From an uncultured Candidatus Melainabacteria bacterium (GTDB taxonomy: Bacteria; Cyanobacteriota; Vampirovibrionia; Gastranaerophilales; Gastranaerophilaceae): a stretch of DNA of 64,000 nucleotides. The notes beneath the pieces were generated by a model. The model made no database searches. It saw nothing but the letters and a program-made list of their open reading frames with translations, and had not been told where the DNA came from. Made by a program: the position numbers and the translations under genes. The stretch covers positions 401,838 through 465,837 of the forward strand of contig CAKVLI010000001.1 in the NCBI GenBank assembly GCA_934757155.1. The letters run 5' to 3'. How positions within the stretch are numbered: the stretch's first letter is position 1; each line of letters begins with the position of its first letter. Shown piece by piece: positions 33,400 to 42,149 of the stretch.

Positions 33400-35835
33400 T
33401 TACGTATCAATGTTTGTTGCATAAACAGCGTTAGACTCAATGAAATCTCTTCTAGGTTCAACTTTGTCGCCCATTAAGATATCAAATAACTGATCGCACA
33501 TCATGGCATCTTCGATATTAACCTTGAGCAAGGTTCTTGTTTCAGGGTCCATTGTTGTTTCCCAAAGTTGTTGAGGCATCATTTCACCAAGACCTTTGAA
33601 TCTCTGAATTGCCATACCTTTCTGACCTCTGTCATCAACAATTTTTTGAAGCTGTTCAAATGATGTGATAATAGTTTCGCCGTTTTCTGATTCAAGAATG
33701 AGTTCCTTTTCTTCTTCAATCAAATAATCACGAATCAGCGGATAAGAATTCTTCAATCTCTTGAATTCATTACTCTTGATAACGTTAGCCGTAATCATTT
33801 CGCGTTCGTTTTCAAATAAATCAAGCTGAATTGCATATCTTGCGACATCAGGATTGTATTTCAAAGAAACTTTGTAGTTTTTAGCCTCTGAAACATTGTA
33901 GTTTTCTGCGTGGTCTTTCAAGTAGTGATCAAGATAAGCAAGGATTTCGTTCATTTTTTCTTGGTTTTCAAAATCTTCCGGCTTGATATCTGAACGGATA
34001 AGACCCCTCAAAACAACTGACGGAATGATGTTCAAAATCGGGTTGTTATAAGCCTTATAGAAGGTTGCCATGTTGTGAAGCAACACTAACAATTCATCGC
34101 CTGATTTAACCTTAGTTTTAGCCTTATCAGACAAGCTTAATGACTTGATACCACGTTCTTTTAACATCTTATCAAGCGCATGTTCGTCGTAAAGATATTC
34201 AGAAGTTTTTCCTGTTGTAACCTTGAACAACGGCGGCTGCGCGATATAAACATAACCGTTTTCGATAAGCGGTTTTGCATATCTGAAGAAGAATGTCAAA
34301 AGAAGAGTTCTGATGTGCGCACCGTCGACATCAGCATCGGTCATGATAATAATTTTGTGATAACGAAGTTTCTCAAGGTTAAAATCGTCTTCGTTCTTAC
34401 TGATTGTAATACCGAAAGCCTGAACCATTGATTGTATTTCGTTGTTAGCATAAATCTTATCAAGACGAGCTTTTTCAACGTTAAGGATTTTACCTCTCAA
34501 AGGTAAAATTGCTTGGAACATTCTGTTTCTGCCCTGTTTCGCAGAACCACCTGCGGAATCACCCTCAACGATGAAAATTTCGCATTTTTCAGGTTCTCTG
34601 TTTGAGCAGTCAGCAAGCTTGCCCGGAAGAGTTGAGTTTTCAAGAACAGATTTTCTTCTGGTAAGTTCTCTTGCCTTTCTTGCCGCTTCACGAGCTCTTT
34701 GAGCTTGAAGAGTTTTTTCAATAATTGTTCTTGCAAGTTTCGGGTTGAATTCTAACCATTCTTGCAATTTTTCTCTTACAACATCTTGCACAACACCCAT
34801 TACTTCTGAGTTTCCGAGTTTTTCTTTTGTTTGACCTTCAAATTCAGGGTTTTCGATTTTAACGCTGACAATAGCGGTCAAACCTTCTCTTACGTCATCA
34901 CCGGAAAGGTTTTGTTCAGAATCTTTAAGGATTTTATTTGTTCTTGCATAATCATTCAATACACGTGTAATCGCGTTTCTAAAACCGGTTAAGTGAGTTC
35001 CGCCTTGGTGCGTATTAATGTTGTTTGCAAAAGACAGAATTGATTCGTTGTAAGAATCTGTATATTGCATAGCAACTTCGACTTTTACCTTGTCGACAAT
35101 TTTTTCCATGTAGATTGGTTCGTCAAACATAACCGTTTTGTTGTGGTTCAAGAAGGTTACGTAACTTGCAATACCACCTTCGTAATGGAAGGTTTCGTCT
35201 TTCTTTGTATCTTTTTCGTCATGGAGAATGATTCTCAAACCTTTATTAAGGAAAGCCATTTCTCTAAAACGAGTTGCGACAATATCTACATCGATTTCAG
35301 TTGTTTCGGTAAAGATTTCAGGGTCAAGCCAGAAAGTTGATTTTGTACCGGTTTTTGTGGTTGGTACAGTTTTTTCAACAGGACCCGTAGGCTCGCCACG
35401 GAGGTATTCTTGTCTCCAAACATAACCGTCACGGGAAACTTCTACAACCATTTTTTCTGAAAGCGCGTTTACTACTGATGCACCAACACCGTGAAGACCG
35501 CCTGATACTTTGTATCCGCCATCGCCAAATTTTCCGCCGGCGTGAAGAACGGTGTGAACGATTTCAAGAGCGGATTTGCCTGTTTCGGGTTTGATGTCAA
35601 CAGGGATACCACGACCGTTATCTTCTACGGTTACACTGTTGTCTTTGTTCACTGTTACGTGAATTTCGGTACAGTATCCGGCAAGAGATTCATCGATAGA
35701 GTTATCTACGATTTCATAAATACAGTGGTGCAAACCTCTTTGCGAAGTTGAACCGATATACATGCCGGGGCGCAGACGAACAGCCTCTAAACCTTCTAAT
35801 ACACGTATATTACTAGCGTCATACCCTTGTGTCAT
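33400..35835 (-). CDS. gyrB: DNA gyrase subunit B
   Basis: An 811-residue GyrB: GHKL ATPase domain (IYEIVDNSIDESLAG, VEDNGRGIPV, GGLHGVGASVVNALS), transducer, Toprim domain (EGDSAGGSAKQGRNR, MTDADVDGAHIRTLLLTFFF) and the C-terminal QRFKGLGEMMPQQLWETTMD. It is about 160 residues longer than the short form because of an insert within the Toprim region (about 560-730), as in many Gram-negatives. GAGGGG precedes the ATG. The surface-polymer operon follows with a 12-bp gap. Confidence 0.96.
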   Translation of the reverse strand: MTQGYDASNIRVLEGLEAVRLRPGMYIGSTSQRGLHHCIYEIVDNSIDESLAGYCTEIHVTVNKDNSVTVEDNGRGIPVDIKPETGKSALEIVHTVLHAGGKFGDGGYKVSGGLHGVGASVVNALSEKMVVEVSRDGYVWRQEYLRGEPTGPVEKTVPTTKTGTKSTFWLDPEIFTETTEIDVDIVATRFREMAFLNKGLRIILHDEKDTKKDETFHYEGGIASYVTFLNHNKTVMFDEPIYMEKIVDKVKVEVAMQYTDSYNESILSFANNINTHQGGTHLTGFRNAITRVLNDYARTNKILKDSEQNLSGDDVREGLTAIVSVKIENPEFEGQTKEKLGNSEVMGVVQDVVREKLQEWLEFNPKLARTIIEKTLQAQRAREAARKARELTRRKSVLENSTLPGKLADCSNREPEKCEIFIVEGDSAGGSAKQGRNRMFQAILPLRGKILNVEKARLDKIYANNEIQSMVQAFGITISKNEDDFNLEKLRYHKIIIMTDADVDGAHIRTLLLTFFFRYAKPLIENGYVYIAQPPLFKVTTGKTSEYLYDEHALDKMLKERGIKSLSLSDKAKTKVKSGDELLVLLHNMATFYKAYNNPILNIIPSVVLRGLIRSDIKPEDFENQEKMNEILAYLDHYLKDHAENYNVSEAKNYKVSLKYNPDVARYAIQLDLFENEREMITANVIKSNEFKRLKNSYPLIRDYLIEEEKELILESENGETIITSFEQLQKIVDDRGQKGMAIQRFKGLGEMMPQQLWETTMDPETRTLLKVNIEDAMMCDQLFDILMGDKVEPRRDFIESNAVYATNIDT

Positions 35836-35986
35836 TTATCCCCCTCAAATCAATTAAAAACTATTCTATAGATATATTGTAGCACAAAAACATTTTTCAA
35901 CGAAATATATTACAGAAAAACTGTAGAAAACGGGTCATCTTGATTTTTTCTCTTGGAGCTGATAATATGAGTTTAAGGTTATCCAA

Positions 35987-36183
35987 GCCTGTGGCACTCT
36001 GCCGACGAGAAAGATTGAGTATCTTTCGAGGAGAGGTAGGTAGCGGGCACGCGCCGAGCGGTAAGGCAAGCTGAGCAACGAAGTTGCGAGGTGGAGTCGA
36101 GAAAAACGGAGTTGCGTTGCGGAGACGCAATGCAAGCAGGTTTTTCGAGCGGAGCTGTTATCAGTTCAGCGCAAGACACAGGC
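35987..36183 (+). ncRNA. Candidate structured RNA upstream of tRNA(CAU)
   Basis: GC-rich against its surroundings. A closing stem GCCTGTG (35987-35993) pairs with CACAGGC (36177-36183). Inside are hairpins GGCA/TGCC (35993-36003), GAAAGAT/ATCTTTC (36009-36027), GCAAC-GAA-GTTGC (36075-36087), and a long arm: GAAAAAC (36101-36107) with GTTTTTC (36140-36146) enclosing TTGCGTTGCG-GAGA-CGCAATGCAA (36112-36135), which has a GNRA tetraloop only on the plus strand. It matches no RNA I know (not RNase P, tmRNA, SRP or typical 6S). No protein reading is supported. The gap 35836-35986 otherwise holds only the gyrB promoter region. Confidence 0.55.
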
Positions 36184-36225
36184 AAGTGGTATGACAATTA
36201 AATAGCTAAGACGCCATGCACATAA

Positions 36226-36297
36226 GGGCCTGTGGCGCAGCGGTAGCGCAGAGGACTCATAATCCTTTGGTCGTGGGTTCGAATCCCTCCGGGCCCA
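36226..36297 (+). tRNA. tRNA with CAU anticodon (Ile2 or elongator Met)
   Basis: A 72-nt cloverleaf. GGGCCTG pairs with CGGGCCC, discriminator A; the anticodon arm is GAGGA-CTCATAA-TCCTT (CAU); T arm GTGGG-TTCGAAT-CCCTC. No CCA is encoded. The anticodon arm resembles lysidine-modified tRNA-Ile2 of other bacteria slightly more than elongator Met, but the two cannot be separated safely. A tandem array follows immediately. Confidence 0.9.
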
Positions 36298-36640
36298 AAT
36301 TTAACAGAAGACTCCTTTTCGGGGTCTTTTTTAGTATGTAAATTTGGGAGGGCTTCTCACCCAGTGGGTTCGACTTCCTCCTTCCCAAAACGATACTTAA
36401 TCGTTTTGGGCGGAGTCCTTCTCCGGGCCCAAATTTAACAAAAGACTCCTTTTCGGAGTCTTTTTTAGTATGCAAATTTGGGAGGGCTTCTCACCCAGTG
36501 GGTTCGACTTCCTCCTTCCCAAAACGATACTTAATCGTTTTGGGCGGAGTCCTTCTCCGGGCCCAAATTTAACAAAAGACTCCTTTTCGGGGTCTTTTTT
36601 GGTATGTAAATTTGGGAGGGCTTCTCACCCAGTGGGTTCA
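36291..36640 (+). repeat. 134-bp tandem array fused to the tRNA(CAU) 3' end
   Basis: The units start at 36291, 36425 and 36559; the third is cut at about 36640. Each begins with the tRNA end GGGCCCAAATTTAAC, followed by a terminator hairpin (AAGACTCC/GGRGTCTT plus T6), a second hairpin CCCAAAACGAT/ATCGTTTTGGG and a T-arm-like piece GTGGGTTCGACTTCCTCC. The first terminator (36307-36333) presumably ends the tRNA transcript. A related 28-base segment occurs inverted at 63725-63752. Bases 36641-36697 show nothing else. Confidence 0.9.
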
Positions 36641-36697
36641 AGCGCGAGTGAGCAAGACACTCCCACTATCTCCACTATACTTTTTGTCTTAAACAAG

Positions 36698-37534
36698 TTA
36701 TATTGTGTTTAACAATGTAAGTTTTTCTGAATCTATAGGAGTGTTGTTGCAATTGAGTCTCAAAAGAGGAATACTTTTGTTTGTTCCGTGGTAATCACTT
36801 CCGCCGGAAATCAAAAATCCGTTTTTCTCTGTGTATTCTACAAGAAAATTTATTTCATCAAAATTGTATCTGGAATAATAACATTCCAAACCTTTGATAC
36901 CAAAGCTTTTCATAATTTCTAATTTTGGAAAAAATTCTTCTTTAGAAAGATGTTTTTCCCCTTCTCCACCCAAAGGATGCGCCCAAACGGGGATTCCGCC
37001 CGCAGCGAGAATTGCCGCAATACCTTCTTCTCCCGTAAATCTTGTATCGCCGGTTTTACAACCGTCCAAGTATTTTTTCATTGCGCTGACGTTATTGTCC
37101 GCAAGACCTCTGTTTACAAGAATATTAGCCAAATGAGTTTTCACGACACTCCTTCTGGAATATAGCCACGCAAGCTCTTCATCGGTCAAGTCAATATTCC
37201 AAACATCTTTCAAATAATTAATTCTGGTCTCAAGTTTTTTCCTGCGCAAAACCTTACCTTTTTCCACCAAATCAGTAAGTGTCTTGTTTTCTGGGTCACA
37301 ATTGTAACCCAAAATGTGGCATTTTATACTGTCTGCTCTGCAAGTTAATTCAATCGACGGTATAAATTTGATTTTGTCTGAAATCACACCTCGCATTTCA
37401 ATACAACCTTCGATTGTGTCATGGTCAGTGAGTGCAAAAATATCAACACCTGCGAGTTCAAGTTTTTTTGCCAATTCTTTAATGCTATCGCTTCCGTCCG
37501 AATAACTGCTATGTACGTGTAAATCTGCTTTCAT
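36698..37534 (-). CDS. PHP-domain phosphoesterase
   Basis: A 278-residue PHP protein: ADLHVHSSYSDGSDSIKEL and ALTDHDTIEGC give the metal-binding histidines, with later WAHPLGGEG and SGGSDYHGTNKS. The set fits the YciV/RNase AM-type 3',5'-nucleoside bisphosphate phosphatase branch. The start is taken at the ATG at 37534, exactly before the PHP motif; the longer frame adds 35 residues with no homology. There is no Shine-Dalgarno sequence but a TATACA-like box lies close, so the mRNA may be leaderless. Confidence 0.85.
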   Translation of the reverse strand: MKADLHVHSSYSDGSDSIKELAKKLELAGVDIFALTDHDTIEGCIEMRGVISDKIKFIPSIELTCRADSIKCHILGYNCDPENKTLTDLVEKGKVLRRKKLETRINYLKDVWNIDLTDEELAWLYSRRSVVKTHLANILVNRGLADNNVSAMKKYLDGCKTGDTRFTGEEGIAAILAAGGIPVWAHPLGGEGEKHLSKEEFFPKLEIMKSFGIKGLECYYSRYNFDEINFLVEYTEKNGFLISGGSDYHGTNKSIPLLRLNCNNTPIDSEKLTLLNTI

Positions 37535-37644
37535 ATAAAAATTGTATAACAAAGTTTTGAGTTCGCGGAAAATTTGTAATATAGTTTCATGTAAACTTTT
37601 GTTAAAGTTATAGCAAATTTTTTTATTAGGAGTTTTCAATTAGA

Positions 37645-39348
37645 ATGAACACGATAGATAATATTGGAAATACATCGTTTAAAGCATCCAGAATGAATAT
37701 TCTATCCACCGCGGATAATCACGGAGACATACTTCGCCTGCCTCAGCTTATGAAGGCTATTCAGATGAATAACAAGGATATTTTCGAAAAAGTTACCGAA
37801 AAAAGCACCTCAAACATTTTATCTATTGCGGGTGATTTTTTTATGAATCCGAAAAAGTTTGGACTGTTGACCAATCCGCAATTCTGCACAGGTGACGTTC
37901 AATATAATTTCCTGACAAAATTGATTTATACCGCTAAAATGGCTGCCGGCAAAAACAGTAATTTTGAAACCAACTACACTCCGGGTAATCACTGCTTAGA
38001 TGGAGGAGACGAATGGCTTTTTAAAAAACTTGTAAGAGCGCCAATGACAACTCTTCTGACAAATGTTGACAGGAACAAATCTCCGCTTCCAAACAAAGTA
38101 ATGTATGAAAATGCAAACATTGTACCTGCAAAAATATACAGGATTCCTGACAGCAAAAATCCTGAAAAAGTAAACAAAGTTCTGTATTTGGGAGTAACAA
38201 TTCCAAGTATGAATTACTATAACCCCGGAGTTGTTAAACAAACAGTTTTTTATAACAATTCAAATAAAAACGATGCTCTTTTGGAAGAAAAAGATATACG
38301 AAAAACAATACGAGTTATTAAACACTACGTTAATGTTTTCAAAAACCTCAATCCGCAAGGAGCCGTCGTTGTACTTTCACACCTCGGTAACAAACTTTCA
38401 ACAATACTTGCAGAAAATATTCCGGAGATAAACCTTATTCTGAATGGTCACGACCACAAAGAATACGAGGCACTTGTAGGCAAAACAATGATTTTGTCAC
38501 ACGGACAGGCAAGCGGATTTTTCAGAAGCACGCAATTGAATTTTAATGATAACGGAAAATTAACCATACGTTCACGCAAATACGATACAGAAAAATATGA
38601 ACCAATTGCGCGAAGAGACAAAAACCTGCAGATGTACATAAATGTTAATGTCGGCAAAGACCTTGTCCCACTGGTAAAATACGCACATCCGGAAGCCAGC
38701 CCTGAAGAAATGGTTTTGAGTGATTCAATTAAGTATGCAGACAGCGTACTGGCAAATTATCTGACAGACGGTATCAAAATTGCAGCTCAGAAGATATTCC
38801 CTGATTTAGATTTGGTAGGACTTCCGTCAACAATTGTTCGCAACGGACTCAAAAGCAATGAAAGAAGAAGCACTTTAAACAACTTGGATTTTCTAAAGAT
38901 ATTTGACGGAGTAAATTCAAATCTAAGATTATTGAAAATCGGTACCGTAAAAGGTGAAGATTTATACAACCTTGTGCTTGAAAATGTACTTAACAACTTT
39001 AAATCAAAAACCCGTAATGCTTTAATTCGGTGGTCTGACCTGCAAATTAACAAAACAGCAATTAAGGAAATGAAGGATAAAGAAAATCCTGATTATAGAG
39101 ATTTTATCAAAATAAGAGACAAAGAAACCGGCAAATTTGAGAATATCGATTTTAATAAAGATTATAAAATTTTAATTTCAGACAAATATTTGAGTAAACA
39201 TACAGAAAATATTAAATGTCCTGAAAAAATCAGAGATAACTTTGAAACAACAAACTATACTTATGATGATTTGTTTATGGAATACTTAAAATCAATAGAC
39301 TTTGACGTTAAAATGACAACCCGTGCTAGAGAACGGAGAATATTATAA
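37645..39348 (+). CDS. 5'-nucleotidase-like metallophosphatase with N-terminal SFKA motif
   Basis: A 567-residue protein. Calcineurin-type motifs are seen in order: STADNHGD (about 21-28), AGDFFM, PGNHCLDGGDE, VVLSHLGN and LNGHDHKE. A C-terminal 5'-nucleotidase-like domain (about 350-560) contains DLDLVGLPSTIVRNGL. Secreted UshA-type enzymes have a signal peptide; this one has none. It carries NTSFKAS at residues 9-15, the short motif shared by six proteins here. It is followed after 10 bp by the ROK-like gene, so they may be co-transcribed. Confidence 0.75.
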   Translation: MNTIDNIGNTSFKASRMNILSTADNHGDILRLPQLMKAIQMNNKDIFEKVTEKSTSNILSIAGDFFMNPKKFGLLTNPQFCTGDVQYNFLTKLIYTAKMAAGKNSNFETNYTPGNHCLDGGDEWLFKKLVRAPMTTLLTNVDRNKSPLPNKVMYENANIVPAKIYRIPDSKNPEKVNKVLYLGVTIPSMNYYNPGVVKQTVFYNNSNKNDALLEEKDIRKTIRVIKHYVNVFKNLNPQGAVVVLSHLGNKLSTILAENIPEINLILNGHDHKEYEALVGKTMILSHGQASGFFRSTQLNFNDNGKLTIRSRKYDTEKYEPIARRDKNLQMYINVNVGKDLVPLVKYAHPEASPEEMVLSDSIKYADSVLANYLTDGIKIAAQKIFPDLDLVGLPSTIVRNGLKSNERRSTLNNLDFLKIFDGVNSNLRLLKIGTVKGEDLYNLVLENVLNNFKSKTRNALIRWSDLQINKTAIKEMKDKENPDYRDFIKIRDKETGKFENIDFNKDYKILISDKYLSKHTENIKCPEKIRDNFETTNYTYDDLFMEYLKSIDFDVKMTTRARERRIL

Positions 39349-39358
39349 AGGAGTAAAT

Positions 39359-40708
39359 ATGAAGGTAGCATTTAATTCGGTACAAAGTAGTGTCCCAAAT
39401 TTTAAAAGTAACATAACTTTTGATATAGGAGGTTCACAAAGAGAAGGTTCATGTAAAATATATTATGCCTCTACTCCAAATGATGAGGTCTTTTTCAAGG
39501 AGCGTACCACTGTTAATGATTTAGGTAAAAGCAAGTTTGAAAATGCGGATGATTTTATTCAACTCATCATCAAGAAAATAGGCAGAATACAGAAAGACAA
39601 TAAAGGGATTGTCAAAGCAAAAGGATATGACGAATCAGAAAACGCACTAAAAAATGTAGCAATCTTTGTTCCTTCATACACAGCGGGAGATCGAGCATTC
39701 TATTTTCCAAACCTAAAGAATAATAAAGATAAACCGTTACAAGACATTGATTTCAGCAACTTTAAGGAAAGATTGGCTAAAAACGGAATTGCCGTAAGCG
39801 ACGATATGAATTTTAAACTTCTTCAAGACGCTATCGGAACAGGTCTTGCAATGACTTTGAGATTGTTTAATAACAATATGCTCGAGGCAGGGAAACTTTA
39901 CACAGCATGTATTACCGGCGGAGGCTGCGGAATATCTAACATTGAAGTTGTTGATGACGAAAATGTTATCATCAAATCCTCAGGAAGTTCATATCTTTCA
40001 CAAAGTTTGAGTATGCAAAAAGTTTCTAAAGCCGGTGCTTCTGCTCCTGCATTGGTAGAAAATTTCTGTAAAGCAATGGGTTTGAATGAAGAAATTATTG
40101 ATAATATCAAATCATGTCACAAGGCGGAATTTGTTTTAGACTCTTATGTTCAGTATCCAAAGGATGTTAAAACCGAAAAACTTAAAAATATGCTTCTTGA
40201 AACAAACATCTTTGAAGTGAGTGATGAAGACGACTCAACATACACTATAAAAGTTAAGGATGAATACCTCCCAAAATACAATACAGCCAGACGTAACGCT
40301 ATAGATAAATATTGCCTCGCGCTTGCACGACTTGCAATAATTAAGAAAACCGAAGGCGCAAACGGTATGATAGTTACCGGAACTCTTGCTCAAGCTGTTA
40401 ATAGAGCTGCACAATCATCATACGGGTCTTCTATTTCAGAATGGGTAATGCAGCATTTAACACAATCCTTTAACTCCTACGAATTGGATAAAATACAAGA
40501 TGTATACGGATTTGACGTATTGTGTGATGATAGATTTGCAATTGACAACAATGCTGAATGCGGCGAGCTTGTGCATATGGCAAAATTCGTCGGACCTCAT
40601 AGAAGCAATTGGTTGAAGCTTAATATTAAAGATCTTAGAACCTGCTCATTACATGATGCGGAACATGCTTTAGATAAAATTAAGTGCTTAGGTAAAATTC
40701 ATATATAA
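39359..40708 (+). CDS. ROK/ASKHA-like kinase-fold protein 1, N-terminal NFKS motif
   Basis: A 449-residue protein. ITFDIGGSQREGSCKIYY resembles the phosphate-1 loop of ASKHA kinases, LLQDAIGTGLAMTLRL the region of the ROK catalytic helix, ITGGGCGISNIE phosphate-2, and GMIVTGTLAQAV an adenosine-type loop. A sugar or small-molecule kinase is possible but the exact family is not established. The motif VPNFKSN lies at residues 12-18. The start is the ATG at 39359 behind AAAGGAG. A paralogue faces it across a shared terminator. Confidence 0.6.
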   Translation: MKVAFNSVQSSVPNFKSNITFDIGGSQREGSCKIYYASTPNDEVFFKERTTVNDLGKSKFENADDFIQLIIKKIGRIQKDNKGIVKAKGYDESENALKNVAIFVPSYTAGDRAFYFPNLKNNKDKPLQDIDFSNFKERLAKNGIAVSDDMNFKLLQDAIGTGLAMTLRLFNNNMLEAGKLYTACITGGGCGISNIEVVDDENVIIKSSGSSYLSQSLSMQKVSKAGASAPALVENFCKAMGLNEEIIDNIKSCHKAEFVLDSYVQYPKDVKTEKLKNMLLETNIFEVSDEDDSTYTIKVKDEYLPKYNTARRNAIDKYCLALARLAIIKKTEGANGMIVTGTLAQAVNRAAQSSYGSSISEWVMQHLTQSFNSYELDKIQDVYGFDVLCDDRFAIDNNAECGELVHMAKFVGPHRSNWLKLNIKDLRTCSLHDAEHALDKIKCLGKIHI

Positions 40709-40721
40709 AATACTTTAGTTA

Positions 40722-40750
40722 AGGCGGGAAATCTTCGATTTCCCGCTTTA
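40722..40750. terminator. Bidirectional terminator between the ROK-like paralogues
   Basis: A hairpin with arms AAGCGGGAAATC/GATTTCCCGCTT (loop TTC, imperfect at the base) lies between convergent genes. The core GCGGGAAAT/ATTTCCCGC recurs beyond the other gene end at 42110-42140. Confidence 0.7.
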
Positions 40751-40751
40751 A

Positions 40752-42062
40752 CTATATACAAATAGCTTTTTTCAAAGGAACTTGCCTCAAATCTTTTAAA
40801 CTTATTCTCAACCAGTTATTTCTGCCGGAACCTACAAATTTTGAGAGATGAGCCAACTTACCGCAATCTGCATTATTGTCTATATTGAATTTATTTCCGC
40901 AAAAGATTTTGAATTTATACGCAGAGTCCATTGTTTCAAATTCAGGTAAATTGAAAGACTGAAGCAAGTGTTGTGCTATCCAGTCTGAAACAGATGTTCC
41001 GTAAGCCAATTTTGCCGAACGATCAACCGCGTTTGCTAAGGTTCCTGTGACAATTAATCCGTTTGAACCTTCTGTTTTTTTAATTATTGCCAGTTTCGCA
41101 AGTGCCAAACAATACTTATCAATGGCATTTCTTCTGGCGTTGTTGTATTGGTTTGTGCATTCACTTTTAACAGAAATTGTATACCAATTTTCTGCTTCGT
41201 CCACTATTTCAAATACATTGGATTTAAGTAGCAGCTCTTTTAGTTTATTAGTATTTGCATCCTTTACGAAAGTCACGGTCGGATCTAATGCAAATTCGGC
41301 TTTATGACAAGATTTAATAGCATTTGTCATTGCCGGCTCAAATCCCATAGCTTTGCAAAAATTCTCAATCAGAGCCGGAGAAGATGCACCGGCTTTTGAT
41401 ACTTTTTGCACACTAAAACCTTCGGTTAAATATGAGCTTCCGGAAGATTTAATAACAACATTTTCGCTATCAGGCATTTCAATATTTGTGATTCCGCATC
41501 CGCCACCGGTTATGCAGGTTGTGTAAGAGCAGCCTTCAGTAAGCATGTTATAATCACTTAAGTGTTTACTCATCGCAAGTCCTGCCCCAAGTGCATCGTG
41601 AAGGAGTTTGAAACCCAAATCTTCACTGACTTCAACTCCATTTTTGATTAATTCATTTTTAAAATCACCAAAATCTACATTACAGAGCGGATTGTTGTTT
41701 CCGTCTTTCAGGTTAGGCATGTAAAGAGCTTTGTTTGCAAAAGTATGCGAAGGTACAAACACTGCAATATTTTTCAAAATGTTTTCAGATTCGGGATAAC
41801 CTTTGGCTTTAACGGTATCTCGTTGACTTTTTTGGATATTAGCAATTTTTCGGGCGATAAGTTTTACGAAATCTCCTTTGTCTTCAAAACACCCTTTCCC
41901 CAAGTTGTTTAGAGTCGAACGGTCTTTAAAAAAGATTTCGTCAGTAGGAGTCGATGAATAGTAAACCTTGCAAGAACCTTCTTTTTGAGACGCCCCTATA
42001 TCAAGAATGATATTACTTTTGAAAGAGGGGGGTTGTATTGGTGGTGTTGAAAAAATTTTCAT
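40752..42062 (-). CDS. ROK/ASKHA-like kinase-fold protein 2, N-terminal SFKS motif
   Basis: A 436-residue paralogue of the convergent gene, sharing for example IILDIGASQKEGSCKVYY, ITGGGCGITNIE and KKTEGSNGLIVTGTLA. It carries PPSFKSN at residues 11-17. Both copies therefore keep the N-terminal motif while their extreme N-termini differ. The start ATG has an AAAGGAG-type site. The pair probably arose by inverted duplication; the function remains a guess. Confidence 0.6.
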   Translation of the reverse strand: MKIFSTPPIQPPSFKSNIILDIGASQKEGSCKVYYSSTPTDEIFFKDRSTLNNLGKGCFEDKGDFVKLIARKIANIQKSQRDTVKAKGYPESENILKNIAVFVPSHTFANKALYMPNLKDGNNNPLCNVDFGDFKNELIKNGVEVSEDLGFKLLHDALGAGLAMSKHLSDYNMLTEGCSYTTCITGGGCGITNIEMPDSENVVIKSSGSSYLTEGFSVQKVSKAGASSPALIENFCKAMGFEPAMTNAIKSCHKAEFALDPTVTFVKDANTNKLKELLLKSNVFEIVDEAENWYTISVKSECTNQYNNARRNAIDKYCLALAKLAIIKKTEGSNGLIVTGTLANAVDRSAKLAYGTSVSDWIAQHLLQSFNLPEFETMDSAYKFKIFCGNKFNIDNNADCGKLAHLSKFVGSGRNNWLRISLKDLRQVPLKKAICI

Positions 42063-42109
42063 TTATAACTCCTTTGGTAAATGAAAACGTGTAATAAAAT
42101 TATTTGCTA

Positions 42110-42140
42110 TTATGCGGGAAATTTTTAATTTCCCGCATAA
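42110..42140. terminator. Inverted repeat upstream of ROK-like gene 2
   Basis: TTATGCGGGAAAT/ATTTCCCGCATAA around five bases. It has the same core as the terminator at 40722-40750, so the two flank the ROK-like gene 2. It may be a terminator for leftward transcription or a mobile-element end. Confidence 0.5.
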
Positions 42141-42149
42141 TACACATTA

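Noticed and set aside
35897..36197. Three overlapping minus-strand frames upstream of gyrB
   Set aside because: The region folds as an RNA on the plus strand and the frames have no start signals.
36291..36640. CRISPR or integron-type array
   Set aside because: The 134-bp units are contiguous and contain terminators and tRNA pieces; no spacers, cassettes or integrase are present.
37535..37639. N-terminal extension of the PHP protein
   Set aside because: The 35 added residues show no domain and the PHP motif begins right at the internal ATG.
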